DNA of 64,000 nucleotides. Source: Candidatus Fimenecus excrementigallinarum (GTDB lineage Bacteria; Bacillota; Clostridia; Oscillospirales; Acutalibacteraceae). The DNA lies in NCBI GenBank assembly GCA_018714805.1, contig DVMW01000026.1, forward strand, positions 1 through 64,000. Reading direction: 5' to 3'. The notes under the pieces are model-generated. The model saw only the letters and a program-made list of their open reading frames with translations, had not been told where the DNA came from and did not search any database. Positions 54,701-62,660 of the stretch are shown piece after piece. Position 1 is the stretch's first letter. Every line of letters starts with the position of its first letter. The position numbers and the translations under genes were made by a program.

Positions 54701-54785
54701 GGATGAAGTACGCGCGCGCCGGGCGTTTGCCCGCCTCGAGCACGTCAAAACGGCGGTAATTCTCTTTGTTGAGCGTGTATTGCAT
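51744..54785 (-). CDS. lacZ: Beta-galactosidase, GH2 family (LacZ type)
   Basis: A 1013-residue GH2 enzyme, size as in E. coli LacZ. Domains: sugar-binding jelly roll (about 45-220, with QVPSTWQRTGYREPVYLN), Ig-like, TIM barrel (about 335-625), second Ig-like (about 630-720) and beta-sandwich 5 (about 745-1010, RFTFRDSIAFRF at the end). Acid/base Glu451 is in LGNESGG and nucleophile Glu521 in FFLCEYAHAMG. No signal peptide, so cytoplasmic. ATG at 54785 after AAAGGGGA. Cotranscribed with the GNAT gene. Cleaves terminal beta-galactosides, perhaps imported by the GPH transporter. Confidence 0.95.
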   Translation of the reverse strand: MQYTLNKENYRRFDVLEAGKRPARAYFIPYRDRAALCRETCLTERYRSDMVRVLSGEWDFKYYDKTALVPKDFDTERVQFDRVQVPSTWQRTGYREPVYLNSRYEFHLMPPELPEEMAVGVYRTTFSVEDLSKTYILSFLGVAPCLDVYLNGQTVGYTECAHNTAEFDLNPYVREGENELLCVVHRWCTGTYLECQDMFRETGIFRDVLLYELDETFLNDFEVRTKAAADGKYDLRVSAEIAGAAAGCTLEAELLDGDEALAKEEKPVFPKMQFDFAALCVQAWSAELPKTYTLLLTLKKDGQTLCVVRSKTGFKTVAIDGDVFKFNGVHIKFKGVNHHDSNPVTGYVMTAADIEKDLRLMKQYNVNAIRTSHYPPDPMLLSLADEMGFYVVDEADIETHGTGSVGPHKLYKPNLISHDPAWEPRYLDRVQRMYLRDRNHPCVTMWSLGNESGGYANQDACYRYLKEVCPEIPVHYEGVIRTKRKGYDVISEMYTDIAHVEKTRDGVRGSEYNGKPFFLCEYAHAMGVGPGSLEDYWQTFYSSDKLMGGCIWEWCDHAVHHEANDPKYKNEYTYGGDHGETLHDGNFCVDGLFYPDRTPHTGAREMKEVYRPLRARQADEKTYVFQNTNRFRASDYIDVRWELLENGVPASGGTVRTNVPPLGEQKLEFPVDTVRRDADVLLNMTYVDRESGEEVAHEQFVLNDVPNALPAGKSAPVSLEKDKARCVVTGEGFRVVFSRETGALESLFANGTERINTTPAGGVCGFVPNIYRAPIDNDAYAWTPKWNRKKLPLVKPVFVAMDAKEAGDCVQVQAKYKLVCGKLPWYTCEMTYSVYPGAVLAVSAKLKRTAFGGKDLPRFGVTVELPAAFCAVEYYGRGPYENMCDFNLQSPIGLYRSTVREMHENYLKPQDNGNHGGTKRVVLTDKNGVGLAVLGLPKFSFSVHDYTQALLCEAKHREDLRSQHTTFLSVDGFMRGAGSNACGPDALERYRFTFRDSIAFRFAVMPVDGGEAE

Positions 54786-54828
54786 ACGCGGTTCCCCTTT
54801 ACACGGCAAGATATGCCAAGCTGTCCCC

Positions 54829-54857
54829 ATGGTAGCATATTTCCGGGCTTTTGGCAA
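54829..54857 (-). promoter_or_regulatory. Promoter of lacZ
   Basis: TTGCCA (54857-54852), 17-base spacer, TACCAT (54834-54829). Confidence 0.55.
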
Positions 54858-54879
54858 TTGCCTTTGCAAAAAAAGGCAA

Positions 54880-54907
54880 AGAAAAACCGCCCCAAAATGA
54901 GGGGCGG
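54880..54907 (-). terminator. Terminator of the GH30-glycosylase unit
   Basis: On the minus strand CCGCCCC (54907-54901) pairs with GGGGCGG (54893-54887), followed by TTTTTCTTTG. Confidence 0.88.
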
Positions 54908-54913
54908 TAGGCT

Positions 54914-55423
54914 TTAGCCGGTTTCCTCTGCCAGCACGCGCCAGGCCGAAACCAGCTTCTCGAAGCTCCACGCGGCGTTTGCGGGGCTTGTAGAGGGCAG
55001 GTACTGCGCGGGCAGCCGCGTTTTTGGCAGCTGGTGCCGTTCGTAAAGAGCGTACGCCGTTTTCCCGTTCGTAAACACGCGGGAAATGGGCGCGGCAAGA
55101 AAAATCGGCGACAGGTCGTTGGGCGCCGCGCCGCCAATGCTCGCGTCCGAGGACCCCTCGACCGTACACGACCCGACCACGTCCCACAGCGCCAGGTGAT
55201 GCGCCAGAACAAGCGCACGCTTTTCCGCGATTGTCTGCGGCGCCGACTCCGAAAACACCGCGGCAAGCACGCGCCAGAAGCGGTTTTGCGGATGGCCGTA
55301 GAAAAACTGCTGTTCGCGCGATTTGACCGACGGGAAGCTGCCCAGAATCAGCGTCCGGCTGTTTTCGTCAAACAGCGCGGGGAACGGGTGATAAAGCCGT
55401 TCCCCGCTTTTTGCCATGCTCAT
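54914..55423 (-). CDS. Uracil-DNA glycosylase superfamily protein (deoxyinosine glycosylase type)
   Basis: A 169-residue enzyme of the UDG superfamily, hypoxanthine-DNA glycosylase (family 6) group. LILGSFPSVKSREQQFFYGH is the N-terminal active-site block, NRFWRVLAAVF follows, and STSPANAAWSFEKLV is the C-terminal Ser-Pro loop. It would remove deaminated bases (hypoxanthine, uracil) from DNA in base-excision repair. ATG at 55423 overlaps the GH30 stop by 4 bases. Its location in a sugar cluster is unexpected. Confidence 0.88.
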   Translation of the reverse strand: MSMAKSGERLYHPFPALFDENSRTLILGSFPSVKSREQQFFYGHPQNRFWRVLAAVFSESAPQTIAEKRALVLAHHLALWDVVGSCTVEGSSDASIGGAAPNDLSPIFLAAPISRVFTNGKTAYALYERHQLPKTRLPAQYLPSTSPANAAWSFEKLVSAWRVLAEETG

Positions 55424-56916
55424 GCGAACACAAAGGTCGTCACGGACTGCGCCGGGACCTCGCCCGTATACGCGCCGTCCGCCGCCGTTAAGAGCGCGCC
55501 GGCCTTTTCCAGGTCGCGCGCCGCGTCCGTCACGTACGCCTCCACGCCGGAAAACGACGCCTTGCTTCCGAAATCCAGCGTGCAGGGCTGCGCTTTGTCG
55601 GTCGCGTTGACCACGACGACCGTCGCCGTTTCCCCATCCCGGAAGGCGACGGCGGACAGCGGGCTGTCTTTTGCGAGCTTGGTTTCCACCCGCACCGCGC
55701 CCGGCTTTACAAAGCGGGAAAAATTCCCCAGCGCCCAAAGCCGCTTGGTCGTCTCGTAGGTGTGCGCGTCCCGGTCGACGTAAATGAGCCCGTCGCGGTA
55801 ATCGTAAGCCGAAACGGCAATCCAGTAGCTCCAGCTCGCCGCGTCCAAAATGGTCAGGTCCTCAATCACGGTATTGGCGAGCACCAGGGCGGAATCCATG
55901 GTGACGTCCCTGCCGTTGACCATTTCCGTCCATTCGGTGCAGCGCACGGTCATGTCCGGGTGATGCCAGCGCAGGTACCGCGCGGTCTTTTCCTTGTCCT
56001 CCGCCGTCCCCCAGTAGGAATGGGTGTCGAGCGTCCGGAACACCGGCGACAGCGTATCGTCGTCGGCAATGGCCTCCACGTACCGCTTGAGCGTGTCGCC
56101 GTACGGCTGGCCGGATTCGAACATGGCGAGCTCCACGCTGTCCGTCAGATTGCGCGCCTGCAGCTCAGCCAAAAAGACCTTATAGAGCGCGACGACCTCT
56201 TCGGGCTCGTAATGGCAGCCCTCCTGCCCGCCCTGCCAGGTCCACTGCGGCTCGTTAATCGGCGAAACGGACGTCACGGGAACGCCCGCCGCGCGGAAAT
56301 GCTCGACCGCGTCCAACGCGTAATCGGCAAAATTCTGGTACTGCGACGCGTCCAGGTTCGGCAGCGAATAGAAATGGTCCGTACCGTTTTCATCGGTATA
56401 ATCGAGGCGCGCCGGGTCGGGGTCGCAATGGGTCTTGCCGTTTATCGTCATCGTGTCCGGCGCGGAATTGGAAAAGAATACGACCTCCCCGACGCCGAGC
56501 GACGCGGCCTTTTCCATGCACCAGACCGCGGCGGCGTCCAGCGTGTAATCCACCGTGCCGTCCGCCGTCAAAAAGCTCTGCGTTTTGCGCCAGGGGTCCG
56601 AGTAATAGGAGGTGTCCGCCTCCCCCTTGCTGCCCGCGCCGAGGTTGTAGCGGTAAATGTCCAGGTCAATGCCCGCGTCGCCGTACAAAAGCGTTAAAAT
56701 CTCGTCGCGCACGGTCTCGCCGCTCTGCCCGGGCTCCGTCCAGGCGCCGACGTCCTGCGCCCACCACGCGGCGCTCGCGCCGAAGCCCTCCATGGTCTGA
56801 CAATCTTTTTGCAGCTTTACGGAAATCGTGTCCGTGCCGGCCGGGCCGCAGGATGCAAGCATGGAAACCAGCCCTCCTATTACGCAAAATCCCGCAATCC
56901 ATCTTTGAAATCGCAT
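55420..56916 (-). CDS. GH30 family glycoside hydrolase, lipoprotein
   Basis: A 498-residue secreted hydrolase. Signal peptide with a clear lipobox LASC (Cys23), so membrane-tethered. TIM barrel with acid/base Glu222 in NEPQW and nucleophile Glu328 in CTEW; a beta-sandwich follows (about 400-498). The family includes endo-beta-1,6-galactanases, xylanases and glucosylceramidases; with LacZ close by a galactan substrate is attractive but unproven. ATG at 56916, sixteen bases past the end of the upp terminator, so it depends on read-through or an unrecognised promoter. Confidence 0.9.
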   Translation of the reverse strand: MRFQRWIAGFCVIGGLVSMLASCGPAGTDTISVKLQKDCQTMEGFGASAAWWAQDVGAWTEPGQSGETVRDEILTLLYGDAGIDLDIYRYNLGAGSKGEADTSYYSDPWRKTQSFLTADGTVDYTLDAAAVWCMEKAASLGVGEVVFFSNSAPDTMTINGKTHCDPDPARLDYTDENGTDHFYSLPNLDASQYQNFADYALDAVEHFRAAGVPVTSVSPINEPQWTWQGGQEGCHYEPEEVVALYKVFLAELQARNLTDSVELAMFESGQPYGDTLKRYVEAIADDDTLSPVFRTLDTHSYWGTAEDKEKTARYLRWHHPDMTVRCTEWTEMVNGRDVTMDSALVLANTVIEDLTILDAASWSYWIAVSAYDYRDGLIYVDRDAHTYETTKRLWALGNFSRFVKPGAVRVETKLAKDSPLSAVAFRDGETATVVVVNATDKAQPCTLDFGSKASFSGVEAYVTDAARDLEKAGALLTAADGAYTGEVPAQSVTTFVFA

Positions 56917-56931
56917 ACGGTCCTCCCCGTC

Positions 56932-56961
56932 AAAAAAAGGGCGAAAGACACGCTTCCGCCC
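56932..56961 (-). terminator. Terminator between upp and GH30
   Basis: On the minus strand GGGCGGAAG pairs with CTTTCGCCC, followed by TTTTTTT. Only 15 bases separate it from the GH30 start, an attenuator-like position. Confidence 0.75.
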
Positions 56962-56969
56962 GAGTATCT

Positions 56970-57599
56970 TTATTTTGTGCCGAAAATACGGTCGCCCGCG
57001 TCGCCGAGACCCGGGATGATGTAGCAATGGTCGTCGAGCCGTTCGTCGAGCGCGGCGCAGTAGACATCCACGTCCGGGTGCGCGGACGTGAGCGCCTCGA
57101 GCCCCTCGGGCGCGGCGATGATGCCCATGAATTTAATGGACTTCGGATGATAGGTCTTAATCTGGTTGATGGCGTCCACCGCGGACCCGCCGGTCGCAAG
57201 CATCGGGTCGAGCACGATGACCTCGCGCTGCGAGATGTCCGACGGCAGCTTGCAGTAATAGGGAACGGGCTTCGCCGTTTCGGGGTCGCGGTACATACCG
57301 ATGTGGCCGACCTTTGCGGAGGGCACCAGCTCCAGCACGCCGCCGAGCATCCCCATGCCGGCGCGCAGAATCGGCACGAACGCGAGCGTCTTGCCCGAGA
57401 TGACCTTGGTCTTCGCCATGGACATGGGCGTTTCGATTTCAACCTCCTGCAGCGGCAGGTCGCGCGTCGCCTCGTAGCACATGAGCATGGAAATTTCCTG
57501 CACCAGCGCGCGGAATTCCTTGGACCCCGTGTTTTTGTCGCGCAAAAGCGTGAGCTTGTGTTGAATCAACGGATGATTGGTGATGGTGACCTTTCCCAT
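56970..57599 (-). CDS. upp: Uracil phosphoribosyltransferase
   Basis: Salvages uracil to UMP with PRPP; 209 residues, standard. The N-terminus is [20 protein letters not shown], a PRPP loop [11 protein letters not shown], and [15 protein letters not shown] at the C-terminus binds uracil. ATG at 57599 after ACGGAGG. Own promoter at 57635-57663 with perfect -10. No PyrR-type attenuator was recognised upstream. Confidence 0.97.
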   Translation of the reverse strand: MGKVTITNHPLIQHKLTLLRDKNTGSKEFRALVQEISMLMCYEATRDLPLQEVEIETPMSMAKTKVISGKTLAFVPILRAGMGMLGGVLELVPSAKVGHIGMYRDPETAKPVPYYCKLPSDISQREVIVLDPMLATGGSAVDAINQIKTYHPKSIKFMGIIAAPEGLEALTSAHPDVDVYCAALDERLDDHCYIIPGLGDAGDRIFGTK

Positions 57600-57634
57600 A
57601 AAGCGCCTCCGTATGTTGAATTGTACCAAACAGC

Positions 57635-57663
57635 ATTATAGCCCCTGCAAGGAAAAATTACAA
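57635..57663 (-). promoter_or_regulatory. Promoter of upp
   Basis: TTGTAA (57663-57658), 17-base spacer, perfect TATAAT (57640-57635). Confidence 0.75.
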
Positions 57664-57690
57664 GGTTTTTCGCCGCAAATCGGGCAAAAA

Positions 57691-58149
57691 TTACGCGTTT
57701 AAATCCTCGCCGTTTTCTATGGCGGCAATCTGGTCGATACGGCGCTGGTGACGGCCGCCCTCAAAATCCGTATGCAAAAACACGTCGACGAGCTCCGTCG
57801 CAAGGCCGGGGCCTATGACCCGCCCGCCGAGGCACAGCACGTTCGCGTCGTTGTGCAGGCGCGTATATTTTGCGCCGAAATAATCCGAGCAGCACGCGGC
57901 GCGCACGCCGCGGACCTTGTTGGCCGCCATGGAAATACCAATCCCCGTGCCGCAGCAGAGGATGGCGCGGCTGTCCCGGTCGGCATCCGCAAGCATCGCG
58001 CGGCAGGTCCTTTGCGCAATGGGCGCGTAGTCGACGGACGCGGTCGAATCCGTCCCGCAGTCCACAAAGGGAATCTCCTGTTCGGCAAGATAGGCCTTGA
58101 TTTCTTCCTTTAACGCATAGCCGCCGTGGTCGGCGCCGAGATAAATCAT
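57691..58149 (-). CDS. rpiB: Ribose-5-phosphate isomerase B
   Basis: Interconverts ribose 5-phosphate and ribulose 5-phosphate (or allose 6-phosphate); 152 residues. GADHGGYALKEEIKAYL is the signature start and CCGTGIGISMAANK (Cys65-66) holds the catalytic Cys. ATG at 58149 overlaps the tsaB stop by 4 bases. In most Firmicutes the gene is next to upp or glyA, as here. Confidence 0.96.
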   Translation of the reverse strand: MIYLGADHGGYALKEEIKAYLAEQEIPFVDCGTDSTASVDYAPIAQRTCRAMLADADRDSRAILCCGTGIGISMAANKVRGVRAACCSDYFGAKYTRLHNDANVLCLGGRVIGPGLATELVDVFLHTDFEGGRHQRRIDQIAAIENGEDLNA

Positions 58150-58859
58150 ACCGTTTGCTCCTTTTGTTTGGTTTTTTTCTGCAGCTCCCGCTCTGCCTGC
58201 GGCAGGCGGAGGTAAACGGGCATAAGCTTGCCTGCCGGCACGGGCGTTTCGCCGCGCGCAAGCTTTTCTTCGGCAAGCAGCGCCGCAAAGGCGGCGCGCG
58301 GGTACCGCTCTGCAGGCGCGGCGCACAAAAGCCGGCTCCCAAAAGCGGGAGAAAGCGCCTCGAACACGAGCGCCGCGCCGTCGCCGGTCAGGCGGATGGG
58401 GCCTTCGACCGACTGCAGCTGTTCGCCGAGCGTGTCAATGGTCAGCGCTTCGTCCGGCGTCAGCCGCTCCCCCGCCCGGAAGCGGGCGGTATAGACCTGG
58501 CGGCAGCGCGCGTCCATAACGGCGCAGACGGTTTCCGCCGTCCGGTCCGCAAACGGATACGCCGCCGTTTCCAGCGCGGAAACCGGGAAGCAGGGCTTGT
58601 CCGCCGCGTCGGCAAGGCCCTTGAGCGCCGCCACGCCGATGCGCACGCCCGTAAACGAGCCGGGCCCCGCGCAGACGGCAAACACGTCCGCGTCGGCAAG
58701 GGAAAAGCCGCCGGTTTTAAGAAGCGCCTCGACCATCGGCAGCAGCGTGCGGCTGTGCTTCTGGCCCGAGGCGAGGTAAAATTCCCCGGCCACGCGCCGC
58801 CCGTCCGCAAACGCCGCGCTCGCCTGCGCGCCGGAGCACTCCAAAGCAAAAATTTTCAA
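58146..58859 (-). CDS. tsaB: tRNA t6A biosynthesis protein TsaB
   Basis: A 237-residue TsaB, partner of TsaD and TsaE in making threonylcarbamoyladenosine at A37. ASKH-fold motifs: N-terminal KIFALECSGAQASAAF, FAVCAGPGSFTGVRIGVAAL and the MDARCRQVY stretch. Start is TTG at 58859 (TTGA overlap with tsaE); the family's MxILxIDTS equivalent begins exactly here. TsaB has no catalytic activity itself. No rimI or tsaD follows; they must lie elsewhere. Confidence 0.94.
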   Translation of the reverse strand: MKIFALECSGAQASAAFADGRRVAGEFYLASGQKHSRTLLPMVEALLKTGGFSLADADVFAVCAGPGSFTGVRIGVAALKGLADAADKPCFPVSALETAAYPFADRTAETVCAVMDARCRQVYTARFRAGERLTPDEALTIDTLGEQLQSVEGPIRLTGDGAALVFEALSPAFGSRLLCAAPAERYPRAAFAALLAEEKLARGETPVPAGKLMPVYLRLPQAERELQKKTKQKEQTV

Positions 58860-59287
58860 AGCTCTATCCCCTCCACCGTCACAACCCGCTCGTCCTCCGC
58901 GTTCCCCTGCCGCAGCGTCACGCACACGGCGTCCGCCGGCAGCGCGTTTTCGATGTTTTCGCTCCACTCGACGCACAGCACGCTGCCCGCGTCCAGATAT
59001 TCAAAAAAGCCGGTGGACAGCAAGTCCTCCCAGGTCTGTACGCGGTACATATCGAAATGGCAAAGCGCGTCGTCGCCGTATACGTTGACAATGGCAAAGG
59101 TCGGGCTGCAAACGGCGTCGCAAAGGCCCATTCCCGCCGCGACGCCCGTGACGAACACGGTCTTGCCCATGCCCATGCCCCCGAACAGCGCCACGACCCG
59201 GCCGCCCGTGCGCCCGCGCAGCGCCGCGCCGAGCCTTTCCCCGAGCGCGCGCGTCCCGGACGCGCCTTTCGTTACAAACGTCTGCAT
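58856..59287 (-). CDS. tsaE: tRNA t6A biosynthesis ATPase TsaE
   Basis: A 143-residue ATPase of the t6A complex. Walker A GGMGMGKT, SPTFAIVNVYG, and the HFDMYR block with CVEWSEN (Walker B-like) are all present. ATG at 59287. Faces the rodA promoter across a 121-base intergenic region with promoters for both directions. Overlaps tsaB by 4 bases. Confidence 0.95.
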   Translation of the reverse strand: MQTFVTKGASGTRALGERLGAALRGRTGGRVVALFGGMGMGKTVFVTGVAAGMGLCDAVCSPTFAIVNVYGDDALCHFDMYRVQTWEDLLSTGFFEYLDAGSVLCVEWSENIENALPADAVCVTLRQGNAEDERVVTVEGIEL

Positions 59288-59303
59288 GGTATCACCACGA
59301 ACC

Positions 59304-59332
59304 AGTATACCATGCAAAATCGCACGCGTAAA
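59304..59332 (-). promoter_or_regulatory. Promoter of tsaE-tsaB-rpiB
   Basis: TTTACG (59332-59327), 17-base spacer, TATACT (59309-59304). Leader of only about 10 bases. Confidence 0.55.
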
Positions 59333-59343
59333 TACTTTTTTCC

Positions 59344-59372
59344 TTGAAAAAGGACGGGCGGCATACTATAAT
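59344..59372 (+). promoter_or_regulatory. Strong promoter of the cell-elongation operon
   Basis: TTGAAA (59344-59349), 17-base spacer, perfect TATAAT (59367-59372). Transcription starts near 59380 and reads rodA, FHA, ftsW-like and PBP genes. Confidence 0.85.
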
Positions 59373-59408
59373 ACGAATAGGAACGATTCCCCGCAAAAAG
59401 GAGCCGCC

Positions 59409-60584
59409 ATGAAAAAGCGTCTGGACGCCGTGCGTCTGTTTTTCCGCGAAACCGATAAGCTTTTGTTCTTCTCGTGCATCGCCGCGTCGCTGTTCGGGCT
59501 TGTGATGGTGTTCAGCGCCACGCGCAGCGACCGCGCCGAGGGTGAGCTTTTCTCGCGTGATTTTCTAATCATGGCCATCGCCGTCGTTTTGGGCGTTGCG
59601 ATGTGCCTGGCCATTTCCTATTTCAACTACGAGGTTTTTACCCGGTACTGGCTGATTATCGGCGGCGTGTGCATTCTGGCGCTTTTGCTGCTGTTCCCGT
59701 TCGGCTCGGGGCCGGAATCGCGCCCGGACGCGCGCACCTGGCTGCGGTTCGGGGATTTGTTCAGCATCCAGCCCTCGGAATTTGTAAAGATAGGCTTTAT
59801 CGTCACCTTCAGCGTCCATCTGGAGCGCCTGCGGGACAAGCTCAACCGGTTCTGGAGCGTCGCGCAGCTGGGTCTGCACGCGCTGGTGCCCACCGCGCTG
59901 GTGCTTTTGACCGGCGACATGGGCTCGGCGCTGATTTTCCTGGTGATGGCGGTCATCATGCTGTTCATCGGCGGCGTGCACTGGGGGTATTTTTTAGGCG
60001 GATTCGCGCTTTTGTGCGCGGCGGCGCCGCTGGTGTGGACGTTCGTCTTTTCCTCCATCCAGAAAAACCGCTTTCTGGCGCTGCTCTATCCGGAGCTGTA
60101 CCCGAGCATCATCTACCAGCAGCAAAACGGCATCAACGCCATCGGCTCGGGCGGCGTCACCGGGCAGGGCCTTTTTCAGGGCGCCTACACGCAGGCCGGG
60201 CTTGTGCCGGAAAACCAGAACGACTTTATTTTCACCGCGATAGGAGAGGAGCTGGGCTTCGCCGGGTGCCTGGCGGCGCTGGCGCTTTTGTGCCTGATTT
60301 CCGTGCGGCTCATCCTCATCGGCCGCAAATCGCGCGAGCGTTCGACCAACCTCATCTGCGCGGGGGTCGCGTCGATGATTATCTCCCAGACCGTTGTCAA
60401 CGTCGGGATGTGCCTGATGCTGATGCCCGTTATCGGCATCACCCTCCCCTTTTTCTCGGCGGGCGGGTCCTCGAACCTCGGCGTATACCTCGGCATCGGC
60501 CTTGCCTTGAGCATTTACCGGCACAACTGCGACCAGGGCGCGGTCAATGTGCGCGTGTATGATTCGTTAAAAGATGCAACCTGA
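59409..60584 (+). CDS. SEDS-family peptidoglycan polymerase (RodA/FtsW)
   Basis: A 391-residue SEDS glycosyltransferase with ten predicted membrane helices. Family landmarks: DARTWLRFGDLFSIQPSEFV, the long extracellular loop with GSGGVTGQGLFQGAYTQAG, NDFIFTAIGEELGF, and PFFSAGGSSNLGVYLGIGL. It polymerises lipid II, usually with a class B PBP such as the one three genes on. ATG at 59409 after AAAAAGGAG. First gene of the operon. Confidence 0.93.
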   Translation: MKKRLDAVRLFFRETDKLLFFSCIAASLFGLVMVFSATRSDRAEGELFSRDFLIMAIAVVLGVAMCLAISYFNYEVFTRYWLIIGGVCILALLLLFPFGSGPESRPDARTWLRFGDLFSIQPSEFVKIGFIVTFSVHLERLRDKLNRFWSVAQLGLHALVPTALVLLTGDMGSALIFLVMAVIMLFIGGVHWGYFLGGFALLCAAAPLVWTFVFSSIQKNRFLALLYPELYPSIIYQQQNGINAIGSGGVTGQGLFQGAYTQAGLVPENQNDFIFTAIGEELGFAGCLAALALLCLISVRLILIGRKSRERSTNLICAGVASMIISQTVVNVGMCLMLMPVIGITLPFFSAGGSSNLGVYLGIGLALSIYRHNCDQGAVNVRVYDSLKDAT

Positions 60585-60611
60585 CCCGGCAACGAAAGGA
60601 GCGGTGTTCCC

Positions 60612-61343
60612 TTGGACTTTTTCGTTTCCCAATTTGAGTACCTGTCCCGCTATGTGCTGACCGGCATCGCCTTTCTGCTGCTTCTGCGGTGCGTGTTTTC
60701 GCTGTTTCGCCTGCGGCCGCGCCGCGAGGTCATGGCCACGCTCGTCAACTTAGCGGACGACAGCGAGATTGAGATTGCCAACTGGGAGACCTCCATAGGC
60801 CGCAGCCGCTCGTGCGACATCGCGCTGCGCCAATACGGTACGGTCTCGCGCTTCCACGCGGTGCTGGCGCTGCGCAAGGAGGGCTGGTTCATTTTCGATA
60901 CCGAATCGAAAACCGGCGTCTACGTCAACGGCGAGCAGATTCGCCGCGCCCGGCAGATTACGGACGGCGACACCGTTGCGTTCGGCAACGTCGTCATGCG
61001 CTTCCAAAGCAACGGCTACGGCGAGCAGCAGACGGACGAGCGCGGCGACGTGCAGGACTTCACCAACGCCGCGCGGCTTGTCAATATGGCGGACAACAGC
61101 GCATTTTACCTCAAGGGCAGCTGCCTTATCGGCCGTGACCGGCACTGCAACATCTGCCTGCCCATGCGCGACGTCTCCGGCGAGCACGCCGAGGTATACC
61201 TCTCGCGCGACGGCTGGATGGTCGCCGACCTGCAGTCCGAAAACGGGACCTACTTAAACGGCGAGCTGGTCTTCGGCGCGTACCCGCTGTACGACGGCGA
61301 TATCGTTTCCGTCGGCGCATACAGCTTTATGTTCCGGGAATAA
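60612..61343 (+). CDS. Membrane protein with two FHA domains
   Basis: A 243-residue protein with one transmembrane helix (about 13-32), a short basic linker, and two forkhead-associated domains: FHA1 at about 60-115 (TSIGRSRSCDI, SRFHAV, SKTGVYVNG) and FHA2 at about 165-240 (CLIGRDRHCNICL, VSGEHAEV, ENGTYLNGE). Both keep the GR, S-x-x-H and N-G residues that bind phosphothreonine. Start is TTG at 60612 behind AAAGGAG with a long spacer. An adaptor that could connect Ser/Thr kinase signals with the polymerases on either side. Confidence 0.9.
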   Translation: MDFFVSQFEYLSRYVLTGIAFLLLLRCVFSLFRLRPRREVMATLVNLADDSEIEIANWETSIGRSRSCDIALRQYGTVSRFHAVLALRKEGWFIFDTESKTGVYVNGEQIRRARQITDGDTVAFGNVVMRFQSNGYGEQQTDERGDVQDFTNAARLVNMADNSAFYLKGSCLIGRDRHCNICLPMRDVSGEHAEVYLSRDGWMVADLQSENGTYLNGELVFGAYPLYDGDIVSVGAYSFMFRE

Positions 61344-61355
61344 GGAGGGCGGCGT

Positions 61356-62639
61356 ATGGCAGCAAAAACCAAGAAAAAAAAGCAGGCGCGCGCGCGCCGT
61401 TACCGCAAGCCCGTCAGCTGGCCGCTGTGGCTGCTGTTTATGACGCTGTTCCAGCTTTCGTGTATGCTGCAGATTTACATCAACGGCACGCAGGAAAGCA
61501 TGGTTACGCTGTTTACGGTCTACGGCGTGTATATCGCCGCGGAATGGATTTACTTTTTTGTGTTCGGCGTCGTGCTGCGCCGCAAAAGCTTTGAAATTGA
61601 GCTGATAGCGTTCTTTTTAACGGGGCTCGGGCTGACGCTGACGACGAGCGTGTACCCCGACCGTGCGTTTACGCAGCTTGCGGCGGTGCTGATGGGAATC
61701 GTCGTTTTCATCGTCATGCTGTGGATTTTGGGCGACACGAAGCGCGTTATCCGCCTGCGTATGCCGGTGGCCGTCCTGGCCATCGCGGCGCTGGGCGTCA
61801 CGCTGCTTATCGGCGATGAAATCAACGGCGCGAAAAACTGGATAATCCTCGGCGACGGCGTTCTTTCCATCCAGCCCTCCGAAATCGTCAAGGTCGCCTT
61901 CGTCTTTGTCGGCGCGGCGACGCTCGAGCACCTGCAGTCCACGCGCAGCCTGACGAAATACATCCTGTTTGCCGGCGCCTGCATCGGGATGCTGTTTTTG
62001 ATGAAGGATTTCGGTACGGCGCTTATCTTCTTTTTCACCTTTATCGTCATCGCCTTCCTGCGCTCGGGCGACATCAAAACCATTTTCCTGGTCTGCACGG
62101 CGGCGCTTTTGGGCGGACTCGGCATTCTCACCTTCCGCCCGTATGTGGCGAACCGTTTTCAGACCTACCGCCACGTCTGGGAGTATGCGCAGACCGGCGG
62201 CTATCAGCAGGTGCGCCTGCTGATTTACTCGGTCAGCGGCGGGCTGTTCGGCCTTGGCATCGGCAACGGCCGGCTGCGCTCCGTTTATGCGGCGACGGAG
62301 GACCTCGCCTTCGGCATGGTCTGCGAGGAATTCGGCATCATCATCGCCTTTGCGGTGCTTTTGACCTTTGTGGCGCTGGTCGTCTACTCCATCCGCTATG
62401 CGGCGGCGGCGCGTTCGGCGTTTTACTCCATTGCGGCGCTGGCGGCCTCGTCGCTGCTGCTCTTTCAGGCGGCGCTGCACGTGTTCGGCGTAACGGACCT
62501 GCTGCCGTGGACGGGCGTCACCCTGCCCTTTATCAGCCGCGGCGGCAGCAGTATGCTGTGCTGCTGGGGGCTTGCGGCCTTCATCAAGGCGATTGACGTG
62601 CGCACCTACCGCCGCTACGACAAAATTGCGCGGAACTGA
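61356..62639 (+). CDS. Second SEDS-family peptidoglycan polymerase (FtsW/RodA)
   Basis: A 427-residue SEDS protein with a basic N-terminal tail (MAAKTKKKKQARARRYRKP) and about ten helices. Landmarks: GAKNWIILGDGVLSIQPSEI, DFGTALIFFFTF, GNGRLRSVYAATEDLAFGMV and a C-terminal PFISRGGSSML. ATG at 61356 after AAGGAGGG. Two SEDS genes in one operon is unusual; one probably pairs with the downstream PBP. Confidence 0.92.
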   Translation: MAAKTKKKKQARARRYRKPVSWPLWLLFMTLFQLSCMLQIYINGTQESMVTLFTVYGVYIAAEWIYFFVFGVVLRRKSFEIELIAFFLTGLGLTLTTSVYPDRAFTQLAAVLMGIVVFIVMLWILGDTKRVIRLRMPVAVLAIAALGVTLLIGDEINGAKNWIILGDGVLSIQPSEIVKVAFVFVGAATLEHLQSTRSLTKYILFAGACIGMLFLMKDFGTALIFFFTFIVIAFLRSGDIKTIFLVCTAALLGGLGILTFRPYVANRFQTYRHVWEYAQTGGYQQVRLLIYSVSGGLFGLGIGNGRLRSVYAATEDLAFGMVCEEFGIIIAFAVLLTFVALVVYSIRYAAAARSAFYSIAALAASSLLLFQAALHVFGVTDLLPWTGVTLPFISRGGSSMLCCWGLAAFIKAIDVRTYRRYDKIARN

Positions 62640-62660
62640 CCCGGGAAAGGAGACGGCCGT

